From contig CAKSWQ010000041.1 in assembly GCA_934512105.1 (NCBI GenBank), positions 1 to 19,041 of the forward strand: a stretch of 19,041 bases of DNA, read 5' to 3'. The stretch's first letter is position 1. The number at the start of each line of letters is the position of its first letter. The stretch is from an uncultured Faecalibacterium sp. (GTDB lineage Bacteria > Bacillota > Clostridia > Oscillospirales > Ruminococcaceae). The notes beneath the pieces are model-generated. The model saw only the letters and a list, made by a program, of their open reading frames with translations. It did no database searches and was not told where the DNA came from. The position numbers were made by a program, and so were the translations under genes. Below, one piece after another: positions 6,076 to 14,022 of the stretch.

Positions 6076-7056
6076 ATGCGTACCAAAAACGAATTGTATC
6101 AGCAGGCATTGCGCACCGTAGCCATGCGGCGGCAGACCGCCCGCGCCCTGGCGCAGGATGCACAGGCCGAAGCCGAAGCCGCCATTCCCGGGCTGCGCCA
6201 CGCCGAAGAGGAAGTGCGGGTGCGGGGCATCCGCTGCGCCATTGCCGGAGCTTCCGGCAAGGACCGCACCGAGGCTGCCGCTGCCCTTGCGGCGGCAAAG
6301 CAGAAGCTGACAGCTCTGCTGGCTGAAAGCGGCCGCCCTGCGGATGCGTTGGAGCCAAAGTTCACCTGCAAGCGGTGCGCGGACACCGGCTCAGTGGACG
6401 GCCGCACCTGCGACTGTGTGCGCCGGGTGATGCAGCAGCTGCGCCGCAAGGAGATCGAGGAGCTTTCCAGCCTATCCATCTCCAGCTTTGACACCATGCA
6501 TCTGGACTACTACCCCAACACGGTGGACAAGGCACTGGGCGAGAGCGTGCGCAGCTACATGGCCGCAGTTCTGGCCGACCTGCGGGATTATGCCGCGGAT
6601 TTTTCCCCCGCCACCCGCGAAAGCCTGCTGCTGGTGGGCAACGCAGGGCTGGGCAAGACCCATGCCGCCCTTGCCATTGCCGGGGAGGTGCTGCGGCAAA
6701 ACTACGATGTGATCTATGTTTCCTGTCCGGACTTTTTCGGCAAGCTGGAGGCGCTGCATTTCGGCACCGACCCCGGCGGCGAGGAGGAGACCTTGTTCCA
6801 GACCGCCTGCAACGCCGATCTGCTGATTTTGGACGATCTGGGCACCGAGTTCAATTCCAGCTTCTTCCTGACGAATCTGTACAGCCTGCTGAATAACCGC
6901 TTGGGCGCAAAGCTGCCCACCATCGTCACCACCAATATCACGGACGGTGCGCTGCTGGAAAAGCTGTACACAGAGAAGATCTCCAGCCGCCTTGCAGCCT
7001 TTGTACAGATCCAGTTTTTGGGCAGCGATATCCGGGTGCAGAAAGCTGCGGAATAA
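6076..7056 (+). CDS. DnaC/DnaI-like ATPase, helicase loader
   Basis: This AAA+ ATPase would load the replicative DnaB-type helicase. The 326-residue product has a charged helical N-terminus (1-95) and a zinc-knuckle-like Cys set, C98, C101, C112 and C114 (CKRCADTGSVDGRTCDC), as in DnaI-type N-terminal domains. The ATPase core follows, with Walker A GNAGLGKT (188-195), Walker B LLILDDLG (249-256), a sensor-1 Asn in IVTTN (283-287) and a likely arginine finger in KISSRLA (301-307). The length is close to DnaI/DnaC homologues. The ATG at 6076 has AAGGAG 6 bases upstream. It is the last gene of the operon and is followed by a large hairpin. Similar proteins include IstB transposition helpers, but the absence of a transposase and the dnaD neighbour favour a primosomal role. 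Confidence 0.9.
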   Translation: MRTKNELYQQALRTVAMRRQTARALAQDAQAEAEAAIPGLRHAEEEVRVRGIRCAIAGASGKDRTEAAAALAAAKQKLTALLAESGRPADALEPKFTCKRCADTGSVDGRTCDCVRRVMQQLRRKEIEELSSLSISSFDTMHLDYYPNTVDKALGESVRSYMAAVLADLRDYAADFSPATRESLLLVGNAGLGKTHAALAIAGEVLRQNYDVIYVSCPDFFGKLEALHFGTDPGGEEETLFQTACNADLLILDDLGTEFNSSFFLTNLYSLLNNRLGAKLPTIVTTNITDGALLEKLYTEKISSRLAAFVQIQFLGSDIRVQKAAE

Positions 7057-7111
7057 GTCGTTTTGTTTCTGCCGAAGTTATACATTTTTTGAGAGAAACA
7101 ATTGCAAAATA

Positions 7112-7200
7112 TTTGCGCAGCACCGCGCAAACGAAAAGCCATCTGCCGCAGCATGACCGAGGTTTGAAGCCCTCGGGATCAGCTGTTGCAGATGGCTTTA
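7112..7200. terminator. Tandem hairpins, bidirectional terminator between dnaC-like gene and walJ
   Basis: There are two stem-loops. The first is TTTGCGC (7112-7118)/GCGCAAA (7125-7131). The second is a long imperfect hairpin with outer stem AGCCATCTGC (7137-7146)/GCAGATGGCT (7188-7197), a middle stem (CAGC 7149-7152/GCTG 7182-7185) and an inner stem CCGAGG (7157-7162)/CCTCGG (7171-7176). The plus-strand exit is TTATTTT and the minus-strand exit is TTTTCGTTT, so it can stop both converging units. Confidence 0.85.
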
Positions 7201-7212
7201 TTTTGTGGCAAA

Positions 7213-8001
7213 TCAGAACTCTAATGCAGGGCTTACCTCGTTGCGGCGCTGTGCCTGCACGATGCAGTCCTTTTCCGGCACGACACCGGCTGCGCCCAAG
7301 GTGGTGAACACAGTCTGCAAGGCAAGGGTGGGCGTGTTATTCTCCTGCGAGAGATGGCACAGGGCAAACTTTTTGCAGCCGCTCTGGATCAGCTCCAAGA
7401 GCTTTGCGGAGCACTCGTCGTTGGAAAGGTGTCCCCGCACGCTCTCGATGCGGGCGCGCAGATAGTAGGGGTAGGGCCCGCTGCGCAGCATGTGCAGGTC
7501 GTAGTTGCTTTCCAGCGCCACAAGGTCGCAGCCGGAAAGCGCCTCGTGCACCGGCGGGGTCAGGGTGCCAAGGTCGGTGGCGATGGTCATGGTCTTATCG
7601 TCCGGGGTATGGATGCGGTAGCCCACGCAGGGCACATCGTGGCTGGTGGGGAAGGACTGCACCCCGAAGCAGCCGATGTCCTCTTCCCTGCCCTCCAGCG
7701 TGTTCAGCGCGCAGTTGGCGGGCACGATGTCGTTGGCATCCAGAAAATCCAGCGTAGCCGCTGCGCCGTACACCGGCAGCGGGTTCTTTTTCAAGAAGGT
7801 GGAAAGCCCCTTGACGTGGTCGCTGTGCTCGTGGGTGACAAGGATGCCCGCGCAATCGCTGATGGCAAGCCCCAGCGATTTGAGCGCTGCCGTAGTGGTG
7901 CGCACCCCCTTGCCCATATCCACGATAAGGTATTGTGCGCCGCAGCGCACCACGCTGCTGTTGCCGGAGGAACCGGAATACAATGAAATGAACTCTGCCA
8001 T
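7213..8001 (-). CDS. walJ: MBL-fold metallo-hydrolase of the WalJ/YycJ family
   Basis: This metallo-beta-lactamase-fold hydrolase has 262 residues. It opens with MAEFISLYSGSSGN, the signature start of YycJ/WalJ proteins, and carries the metal-binding motif THEHSDH (56-62), a conserved SHD (about 132-134), and the later GHLSN and LCHLSQENN motifs. WalJ homologues are linked to cell-wall metabolism and coordination with replication through the WalRK neighbourhood in Bacilli, and a nuclease-like activity has been suggested; the substrate is not evident here. It lies 77 bases downstream of murA on the same strand with a hairpin between, so it is probably read from the murA promoter with partial attenuation. 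The start ATG has AGAGG 4-5 bases upstream, a modest site. No walRK genes are visible in this window. Confidence 0.9.
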   Translation of the reverse strand: MAEFISLYSGSSGNSSVVRCGAQYLIVDMGKGVRTTTAALKSLGLAISDCAGILVTHEHSDHVKGLSTFLKKNPLPVYGAAATLDFLDANDIVPANCALNTLEGREEDIGCFGVQSFPTSHDVPCVGYRIHTPDDKTMTIATDLGTLTPPVHEALSGCDLVALESNYDLHMLRSGPYPYYLRARIESVRGHLSNDECSAKLLELIQSGCKKFALCHLSQENNTPTLALQTVFTTLGAAGVVPEKDCIVQAQRRNEVSPALEF

Positions 8002-8028
8002 GAAAACCTCTTATGTTACCACCTGAAA

Positions 8029-8061
8029 ACAGCCCGCCGCACAGAACTTACGGCAGGCTGT
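8029..8061 (-). terminator. Stem-loop between murA and walJ (attenuator or terminator)
   Basis: ACAGCCCGCCG (8029-8039) pairs with CGGCAGGCTGT (8051-8061) with one C-A mismatch. On the minus strand the exit is only TTTTC, so read-through into walJ is likely. The plus-strand exit is much more T-rich (TTTGTTTTTTTG), although no plus-strand gene here needs it. Confidence 0.65.
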
Positions 8062-8078
8062 TTGTTTTTTTGTTTGTG

Positions 8079-9365
8079 TTACAGGGCCTGTTCCAGTGCA
8101 GCGGGCACACGCTCCACCTTGCTGATCTCTGCACCCAGACCGCGCAGCTTTTCCACGATATTCTCGTAGCCGCGCTCGATATGACCGATCTCCTCGATCT
8201 CGCTGGTGCCGTCGGCCATCAGAGCGGCCACCACCATGGCGGCACCGGCACGCAGGTCGGAGGCGCGCAGCGGGGCGGGGCTGAGCTTTTCCACGCCCTC
8301 AAACACAGCTACCTGACCGTCCACCTGCACGCTTGCACCCATCTTGCGCAGCTCGTCCACATAGCGGAAGCGGTTGTCCCACACGCTCTCGGTGATGGTG
8401 CTGGTGCCCTTGGCCACGCTCAGCAGCACACCCATCAGGGGCTGCATATCGGTGGGGAAGCCGGGGTGCGGCATGGTGTTGATCTTCAGCGGCAGAATAT
8501 CGCCGGTGCGGGATACCCGCACTGCATCGTCAAATTCTTCTACATCGATCCCTGCGCGGCGCAGCTTGGCCGTGATGGGCTCCAGGTGCTTGGGGGTGAC
8601 GTTCTTGATGAGCACATCGCCGCCGGTGGCAGCGGCAGCTACCATGTAGCTGCCGGCTTCGATCTGATCCGGGATGATGCTGTAAGTGCAGCCGTGCATT
8701 TTTTCCACGCCGCGCACCTTGATGACATCGGTACCGGCACCGCGCACATCTGCGCCGCACATATTCAAAAAGTTTGCCAGATCCACCACATGGGGCTCCT
8801 TGGCGCAGTTTTCCAGAATGGTCTGACCCTTGGCCATAACCGCAGAGAGCATACCGTTCATGGTAGCGCCCACGCTGACCTTGTCAAAGAAGATATGCGC
8901 ACCGGTCAGCTCCTGCTTGGAGCGCACGGTGATCATTCCGTAGTCCACGCTGTCCTCTGCGCCCAGCGCGCTGAATACCTTCAGGTGCTGGTCGATGGGG
9001 CGGGGGCCCAGATTGCACCCGCCGGGCATGGCCACCTGTGCCTTGCCAAAGCGGGAGAGCAGCGCACCAAGGAAGTAGTAGCTGGCGCGCATCTGACGGG
9101 ACAGATCGTCCGGGACGTTGGTGGTGACCAGATGCCGTGTATCGATCTCGTAGGTGTTGCGGTTGAGCATCTTCACCTGCGCACCAAGGGTGCTCAGGAT
9201 CTTGAGGCTGACCGACACGTCGCTGATATCGGGCAGGTTTTCGATCACACAGACATCCGCTGCCAGAATGGTAGCAGGCAGGATGCCCACAGCCGCATTT
9301 TTTGCACCGGAAATGGTCACTTCTCCGTGCAGGGGCTTACCGCCGGTAATAACAAATTTCTCCAC
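8079..9365 (-). CDS. murA: UDP-N-acetylglucosamine 1-carboxyvinyltransferase (MurA)
   Basis: MurA transfers enolpyruvate from PEP to UDP-GlcNAc, the first committed cytoplasmic step of peptidoglycan synthesis and the target of fosfomycin. The 428-residue protein has the family length. It begins EKFVITGGKPLHGEVTISGAKNAA, with the active-site K22-N23. The catalytic loop MPGGCNLGPRPIDQH carries the fosfomycin-reactive Cys at 117, so natural Cys-to-Asp resistance is not seen. The frame is open 35 codons further upstream, but the start is fixed as GTG at 9365 by AAGGAG 9 bases before it and by family alignment. The gene heads a murA-walJ unit. Its roughly 120-base 5' UTR folds into hairpins (listed separately). 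Confidence 0.96.
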   Translation of the reverse strand: MEKFVITGGKPLHGEVTISGAKNAAVGILPATILAADVCVIENLPDISDVSVSLKILSTLGAQVKMLNRNTYEIDTRHLVTTNVPDDLSRQMRASYYFLGALLSRFGKAQVAMPGGCNLGPRPIDQHLKVFSALGAEDSVDYGMITVRSKQELTGAHIFFDKVSVGATMNGMLSAVMAKGQTILENCAKEPHVVDLANFLNMCGADVRGAGTDVIKVRGVEKMHGCTYSIIPDQIEAGSYMVAAAATGGDVLIKNVTPKHLEPITAKLRRAGIDVEEFDDAVRVSRTGDILPLKINTMPHPGFPTDMQPLMGVLLSVAKGTSTITESVWDNRFRYVDELRKMGASVQVDGQVAVFEGVEKLSPAPLRASDLRAGAAMVVAALMADGTSEIEEIGHIERGYENIVEKLRGLGAEISKVERVPAALEQAL

Positions 9366-9385
9366 TTTTATGATCTCCTTGTCAA

Positions 9386-9478
9386 AGGCCTGTGCCACAG
9401 GCCTGTTAAGGCTACTGAAAGCATTCCATCTCGTTACCTGTACCGCCGGGGTGTACAGATTCACCAACACCGGGGCGG
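9386..9478 (-). promoter_or_regulatory. Structured 5' leader of murA
   Basis: There are two inverted repeats in the untranslated leader. The first is CCGCC-x2-GGTGT-type arms at 9443-9454 and 9467-9478 (10 of 12 pairs). The second is the palindrome AGGCCTGTG-C-CACAGGCCT (9386-9404), ending 15 bases before the ribosome binding site. GCCT-GTTA-AGGC (9401-9412) could pair instead, because it shares bases with the palindrome, so two folds exclude each other. I do not recognise a known riboswitch class. Confidence 0.55.
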
Positions 9479-9493
9479 ATTTATAACTATCCT

Positions 9494-9521
9494 ATTATAC
9501 ACTACTTCCACAAAAAAGCAA
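9494..9521 (-). promoter_or_regulatory. Promoter of murA
   Basis: On the minus strand there is TTGCTT (complement of 9516-9521), a 16-bp spacer and a perfect TATAAT (complement of 9494-9499). It would start transcription near 9487, leaving a leader of about 120 bases before GTG 9365. Confidence 0.65.
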
Positions 9522-9614
9522 AGCCCGATTTGTATCTGTTTCATTATTTTCTGTTTTGCCCAGATTACACGCGGATATTCCAAAATTTTATTGAATTTTT
9601 CATCAATTTTGACC

Positions 9615-9631
9615 AAATCCGACCCGGATTT
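9615..9631 (-). terminator. Hairpin downstream of fbp
   Basis: AAATCCG (9615-9621) and CGGATTT (9625-9631) form a 7-bp stem with a 3-base loop, 16 bases after the fbp stop. The exit on the minus strand (GGTCAAAATTG) has a poor T-run, so it is a weak terminator or a 3'-end stabiliser. The AT-rich stretch from 9532 to 9614 has no gene. Confidence 0.4.
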
Positions 9632-9646
9632 TACCCTTTGGCGATA

Positions 9647-11653
9647 TCACCAAACGCGATCCTCGCACCGTGCCTCCGGGATCCAGCCCAGCTGATAGGC
9701 TGTTACCAGCTGCTTAAGGTCATGCACGCGCTCCCGCAGCACCTCGCCCTCATCCGTATCTTCCACGAGGATACGATGGTTTTCGGTTTCCAGAATGTTC
9801 TTCTGGGACAGGATATCCAGATTCTCCCGCACTGCCTTTTCTGCGCTTTCAAAGGGCTGATGGGTGCGCAGGGACATGGTGCGGCTGGAATACACCAGCG
9901 TATACCCGGCAATACCGGTCTTTTCGTGGTAGGCGCGGCAGAACCCGCCATCGATGACCACCAGCCGTCCCCCGCCCTTGATGGGGCTCTCGCCGTTTTT
10001 CTCCTGCACCGGCACATGGCCGTTGACGATATGGCTCGTGCCCGGCAGACCGAACTCTGCCAGAATGCGGCGGCAGGCGGCTTCGTCGTTGTACCAGCTA
10101 TAATAGGGGTCCTTGACCTCCGTATGGGTGGCGGGGTCGGCGATATACAGCCGCTCGAAGGTGGTCATGGCGCTGCGGCCAAACAGCGGCGAAAGCTTGC
10201 CGCACCACAGATACCACAGAAAATCCTGTCCGCTCTGGCGGGCGGCGCTGCCTTCTGCCCCGTAATAGCCACGGCGGGCGCGGGCATCGCAGTAGTCCAT
10301 CAGGGCACGGCCGGAGTAGCGGCGTCCCTCAAAGTGCTCTACCGCAAAGCCGCCCTTCGTGTTCATGGGCACAGCACCGTGGTAGAGCAGATTGCCGTTC
10401 TCAATATGGTACACGCTGCCCTTGGCGTACAAAAATTCAATGTGCTGCTGCAATCTTTCGCTCTGTCGGAAGGACTGCACCAGCTTGTGCAGCACCAGCT
10501 GTTCGTCCGTGTTCAGCTTTGCGGGGTCTGCCGGGTCTACCGTGGGGAAGGAGGTATCCCGCAGGGGGTAGCTCTTCTCCCCTACCTGCACGGTATGGGC
10601 GTCCCAGTCGATGCGGCGCAGATAATCCCGCCCCTGCATCTGGAAATCCGGGTTGCGGTCGATGACCTGACATTCCAGCTTGAACATGAGGATGGAGATG
10701 GCCTTGTGCATCACGGCGCAGCGGTGGAGCATTCCCTGCGTATAAGGGCCGCGGGCGGCGTCCGTGTGGGGCATCCAGATGGAAAGATCGTCCTCACCGT
10801 AGAACTGCTCCGCCATGCGCTGCAAGTGCCGCAGGTTGATGCCGTAGCAGTCCTCCAGCATCCCGTGGTTGTGGTAGGCAAGCGTAGTCTTAAGTACGGT
10901 GCAGATGCAGATAGGACTGCCGGCGGCAGCACCCATCCACACCACGTCATGGTTGCCCCACTGGATATCCACATTGTGGTGGCGCATCAACAGATCCAGA
11001 ATAATGTCCGGGCGGGGGCCGCGGTCAAACAGGTCGCCCACGATATGCAGCTTATCCACCGCCAGATGCTTGATGAGCTCACACAGGCGCACGATAAAGC
11101 GGTCGGCGCGGCCGTTCTCGATGATGCTGCCCACGATCTGGCCATAGTACAGGTCTTTATCGTGATCCTCAAAGTGGGCGTGGAGCAGCTCATCCAGAAT
11201 ATAGCCGCAGCTGAAAGGCAGGCAGCTGCGCACATGGTCGCGGGTGTGCTTGGAGGACACCAGACGGCAGATATCGATCAGCTGGAGAAGGGTCTGGGTG
11301 TACCACTGCTCCAGCGCATCCTCGGTGGTGCAGCGTGCCTTGAGCTGGGGCAGCTTTTCGGTGGGATAATAGATCAGGGTGGCAAGCTCGGCACGGGCTG
11401 CCTCCGGCATGGTGTCACCCAGCACGGCATCCACCTTTTCCCGGATGACACCAGAGGCGGAGTTCAAAATGTGCACAAAGGCTTCGTTCTCGCCGTGCAG
11501 GTCGCTCATGAAATGCTCCGTGCCCTTGGGCAGCTTGAGCAGCGCCTGATTGCTGATGATCTCGCTGGCAGCCGCCGCCTGCGAGGGGTAATCTCTGGCC
11601 AGCAGAGCCAGATACTTCAGATTATCGCGGATCTCATCGGTTTCGGTGCGCAT
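9647..11653 (-). CDS. fbp: Fructose-1,6-bisphosphatase class III
   Basis: The class III enzyme of Firmicutes dephosphorylates fructose-1,6-bisphosphate to fructose-6-phosphate in gluconeogenesis. The calcineurin-type metallophosphoesterase motifs are all present: SDLHGE (50-55), VGDLFDRG (205-212) and GNHD (233-236), followed by VVWMGAAAG. The large C-terminal part contains the further conserved blocks NGHVPV and GGRLVVIDGGF. The 668-residue length matches the roughly 670 of Bacillus Fbp. The frame is open far upstream (to 12001), but ATG 11653 is chosen because GGAGGAG ends 3 bases before it; two ATGs at 11668 and 11665 lie just upstream without a good site. It diverges from the radical SAM gene, sharing a 145-bp control region with a symmetrical element over the -10 boxes. 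Confidence 0.95.
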   Translation of the reverse strand: MRTETDEIRDNLKYLALLARDYPSQAAAASEIISNQALLKLPKGTEHFMSDLHGENEAFVHILNSASGVIREKVDAVLGDTMPEAARAELATLIYYPTEKLPQLKARCTTEDALEQWYTQTLLQLIDICRLVSSKHTRDHVRSCLPFSCGYILDELLHAHFEDHDKDLYYGQIVGSIIENGRADRFIVRLCELIKHLAVDKLHIVGDLFDRGPRPDIILDLLMRHHNVDIQWGNHDVVWMGAAAGSPICICTVLKTTLAYHNHGMLEDCYGINLRHLQRMAEQFYGEDDLSIWMPHTDAARGPYTQGMLHRCAVMHKAISILMFKLECQVIDRNPDFQMQGRDYLRRIDWDAHTVQVGEKSYPLRDTSFPTVDPADPAKLNTDEQLVLHKLVQSFRQSERLQQHIEFLYAKGSVYHIENGNLLYHGAVPMNTKGGFAVEHFEGRRYSGRALMDYCDARARRGYYGAEGSAARQSGQDFLWYLWCGKLSPLFGRSAMTTFERLYIADPATHTEVKDPYYSWYNDEAACRRILAEFGLPGTSHIVNGHVPVQEKNGESPIKGGGRLVVIDGGFCRAYHEKTGIAGYTLVYSSRTMSLRTHQPFESAEKAVRENLDILSQKNILETENHRILVEDTDEGEVLRERVHDLKQLVTAYQLGWIPEARCEDRVW

Positions 11654-11728
11654 GGTCTCCTCCATCATAACGCAGTCTTTGCCCTGCAAAGATGTTGCGC
11701 TTTTTGTATTATCGTTTCTCGTTATTTC

Positions 11729-11762
11729 AGTATAGCACGAATGACTCCAAAAGTGGTATACT
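11729..11762. promoter_or_regulatory. Divergent -10 boxes within an inverted repeat (fbp / radical SAM gene)
   Basis: AGTATAGCAC (11729-11738) and GTGGTATACT (11753-11762) are inverted copies with one mismatch and 14 bases between. The left arm holds TATACT on the minus strand (towards fbp) and the right arm TATACT on the plus strand. Neither has a convincing TTGACA-like box at 16-18 bp, and each -35 position falls on the other arm, so the two promoters would compete or depend on an activator. Confidence 0.5.
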
Positions 11763-11798
11763 GAATACGAAAATTTTAAGCAAAGGACTTTGGATATT

Positions 11799-12713
11799 AT
11801 GCCGAAAACCATTTCCATTCCCACCCGCTGTACCCTCTGCCCCCGCCGCTGCGGTGCAAACCGTGCCGCCGGGCGCACCGGCTTCTGCGGGGCGGGCGCA
11901 ACTTTAAAAGCTGCCCGCGCCGCCCTGCACCACTGGGAGGAACCCTGCATCAGCGGCACAAGGGGCAGCGGCACGGTGTTCTTTTCCGGCTGCACCCTCA
12001 AGTGCTGCTTCTGCCAGAACTACCCCATCAGCGCCGAGGGGCTGGGCAAGGAGATCACGGTGGAGCATCTGGCTGAGATCTTTTTGAATTTGCAGGCGCA
12101 GGGTGCACATAACATCAATCTGGTCACCCCCGGGCAGTGGCAGCCGTGGATCCTTGCCGCGCTGGACATCGCCCGCGCCAAGGGGCTGCGGCTGCCCATC
12201 GTGTGCAACACCGGCGGCTACGAGACCGTGGAAAGCGTAGAGGCATGGCGCGGGTACATCGACATCTGGCTTGCCGACCTGAAATATGTGTCCTCTGCCC
12301 TTTCCGCAGAGCTTTCTGCTGCACCGGACTATTTTGCCGAGGCAAAGCCCGCCATTGAGGCCATGATGGCGCAGGCAGGGCATCCGGTGTTCGATGCAGA
12401 CGGCATCCTGCAAAAGGGGGTCATTCTGCGGCATCTGGCGCTGCCGGGGCATGTAGAGGACAGCTTTGCCGTGCTGGACCAGATGGCCGCGTGGAACGAT
12501 GCCGACCCCGGGTGCTTTCTGCCCAGCGTCATGAGCCAGTACACCCCCTTCTACAAGGCCGCAGAACACGGCATCGGGCGGCGCATCACCACCTACGAAT
12601 ACCGCCGGGTGGTGAACTACGCCATGGACAAGGGACTTGTGCAGGGCTATATGCAGCAGAAGAGCAGCGCCAAGGAGGAATACACCCCCAGCTTTGACCT
12701 GACCGGGGTGTGA
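11799..12713 (+). CDS. Radical SAM protein, PflX-like (pyruvate formate-lyase activase homologue)
   Basis: This radical SAM enzyme resembles the PflX (COG1313-type) group, homologues of pyruvate formate-lyase activase whose substrate is not established. The 304-residue product has an N-terminal Cys set C11-x2-C14-x3-C18...C30 (CTLCPRRCGANRAAGRTGFCG), which may bind a second Fe-S cluster. The radical SAM motif follows as C65-x3-C69-x2-C72 (GCTLKCCFCQN). Later blocks include NINLVTPGQW, IVCNTGGYE, YIDIWLADLKY and VILRHLALPGH, and the C-terminus ends TPSFDLTGV. ATG 11799 is chosen, with AAAGGA 11 bases upstream; a TTG at 11790 is too close to that site. No pyruvate formate-lyase or other partner is adjacent. 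It stands alone, divergent from fbp. Confidence 0.9.
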   Translation: MPKTISIPTRCTLCPRRCGANRAAGRTGFCGAGATLKAARAALHHWEEPCISGTRGSGTVFFSGCTLKCCFCQNYPISAEGLGKEITVEHLAEIFLNLQAQGAHNINLVTPGQWQPWILAALDIARAKGLRLPIVCNTGGYETVESVEAWRGYIDIWLADLKYVSSALSAELSAAPDYFAEAKPAIEAMMAQAGHPVFDADGILQKGVILRHLALPGHVEDSFAVLDQMAAWNDADPGCFLPSVMSQYTPFYKAAEHGIGRRITTYEYRRVVNYAMDKGLVQGYMQQKSSAKEEYTPSFDLTGV

Positions 12714-12781
12714 TTCTGCGGCAGAGCAGCTTTTTCGGCAACTTTACCAAATTTTATGGTTTATTTTCTCTTGCCTGCGCG

Positions 12782-12819
12782 TGCAAACGCTTGCATTCTG
12801 TCCGGGAACGCACTATAAT
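12782..12819 (+). promoter_or_regulatory. kdgK promoter with LacI-type operator
   Basis: TTGCAT (12791-12796), a 17-bp spacer and a perfect TATAAT (12814-12819). The near-palindrome TGCAA-ACGC-TTGCA (12782-12795), with a central CG, overlaps the -35 box. That architecture is typical of LacI/GalR-family repressor sites. The regulator is not encoded in this window. Confidence 0.75.
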
Positions 12820-12876
12820 GGATACAACGATGTGTTAATAGTTGCGGATTCCCGCAATGTCATCAGGAGGAGCTTT

Positions 12877-13965
12877 ATGGAACATTTCAATCCGATCCTT
12901 GGCAGCGAACCCAATGGCCAGAAGTTCATCACCTGTGGTGAGATCATGCTGCGCCTGACCCCGCCGAACTACGAAAAGATCCGCATGGCATCCGCTTTTG
13001 AGGCCAGCTACGGCGGCAGCGAGGCCAACATTGCGCTGGCGCTGGCAAACCTTGGCGTGGACAGCACCTTCTTCAGCGTAGTGCCCAACAACAGTCTGGG
13101 CAAGAGCGCTGTGCGCTGGCTGCGCTCCAACGATGTGCACTGCACCCCCATGATCCTGACCGAGCCGGACGAGACCCCCTCTAACCGTCTGGGTACTTAT
13201 TATCTGGAGACCGGCTACGGCATCCGCGCTTCCAAGGTCATCTACGACCGCAAGCACAGCGCCATTACCGAGTACGATTTTTCTCAGGTGGATCTGGACG
13301 CTCTGCTGGAAGGCTACGACTGGCTGCACCTCAGCGGCATTACCCCGGCACTGGCCCCCAACTGCCGCAGCCTGATCCTTGATATGCTGAAGGTTGCCAA
13401 GAAGAAGGGCCTGACCGTGAGCTTTGACGGCAACTTCCGCTCCACCCTGTGGACCTGGGAGGAAGCACGGGACTTCTGCACCGAGTGCCTGCCCTATGTG
13501 GACGTGCTGATGGGCATTGAGCCCTACCACCTGTGGAAGGACGAAAACGACCACAGTAAGGGCGACTGGAAGGACGGCGTGCCCCTGCAGCCCAGCTACG
13601 AGCAGCAGGACGAGATCTTCCAGCGGTTCATCGAGCGCTACCCCAACCTGAAGTGCATCGCCCGCCATGTGCGCTACGCCCACAGCGGCAGCGAAAACAG
13701 CCTGAAGGCCTTTATGTGGTACGAGGGTCACACCTTCGAGAGCAAGCTGTACACCTTTAACATTCTGGACCGCGTGGGCGGCGGCGACGCCTTTGCCAGC
13801 GGCCTGATCTACGCCATGCTGCACAACTACAAGGCCATGGATATGATCAACTTTGCGGTGGCCAGCAGCGCCATCAAGCACACCATCCACGGCGATGCCA
13901 ACATCACCGACGATGTGAGCACCATCCGCAACCTGATGAACATGAACTACGACATCAAGCGGTAA
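12877..13965 (+). CDS. kdgK: PfkB-family sugar kinase, probable 2-keto-3-deoxygluconate kinase
   Basis: This PfkB/ribokinase-family enzyme is likely to phosphorylate 2-keto-3-deoxygluconate in uronate or pectin breakdown. The 362-residue protein has the N-terminal ITCGEIMLRLTPPNYEKI block and GGSEANIALALANLG. The mid blocks SKVIYDRKHSAI and WLHLSGITPAL match known KDG kinases. The C-terminal PfkB signature is RVGGGDAFASGLIYA, with the catalytic base D304. An open frame exists upstream to 12781, but ATG 12877 is fixed by AGGAGG 6 bases before it and lies about 50 bases after the promoter start. It is monocistronic, with a strong terminator after it and no KDPG aldolase beside it. The operator-like palindrome suggests sugar-dependent control. 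A different 2-keto sugar substrate is possible. Confidence 0.88.
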   Translation: MEHFNPILGSEPNGQKFITCGEIMLRLTPPNYEKIRMASAFEASYGGSEANIALALANLGVDSTFFSVVPNNSLGKSAVRWLRSNDVHCTPMILTEPDETPSNRLGTYYLETGYGIRASKVIYDRKHSAITEYDFSQVDLDALLEGYDWLHLSGITPALAPNCRSLILDMLKVAKKKGLTVSFDGNFRSTLWTWEEARDFCTECLPYVDVLMGIEPYHLWKDENDHSKGDWKDGVPLQPSYEQQDEIFQRFIERYPNLKCIARHVRYAHSGSENSLKAFMWYEGHTFESKLYTFNILDRVGGGDAFASGLIYAMLHNYKAMDMINFAVASSAIKHTIHGDANITDDVSTIRNLMNMNYDIKR

Positions 13966-13977
13966 GCCGCATACTAA

Positions 13978-14014
13978 AACAGGCTCCCTGCCATTGGCGG
14001 GGAGCCTGTTTTTT
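13978..14014 (+). terminator. Terminator of kdgK
   Basis: AACAGGCTCCC (13978-13988) pairs perfectly with GGGAGCCTGTT (14000-14010), followed by TTTT. It begins 12 bases after the stop and is a strong intrinsic terminator. Confidence 0.92.
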
Positions 14015-14022
14015 AGCTATTG

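Noticed and set aside
8013..9695. 560-residue plus-strand ORF opposite murA
   Set aside because: It is the complement of murA. Its His/Ala/Gly-rich composition is typical of shadow frames in GC-rich genes, while murA has clear active-site motifs.
9530..11764. 744-residue plus-strand ORF opposite fbp
   Set aside because: It is a shadow of the class III fbp gene; no recognisable motifs and no ribosome site.
11654..12001. N-terminal extension of fbp up to 12001
   Set aside because: It overlaps the divergent radical SAM gene and the shared promoter; the family length and the GGAGGAG site support ATG 11653.
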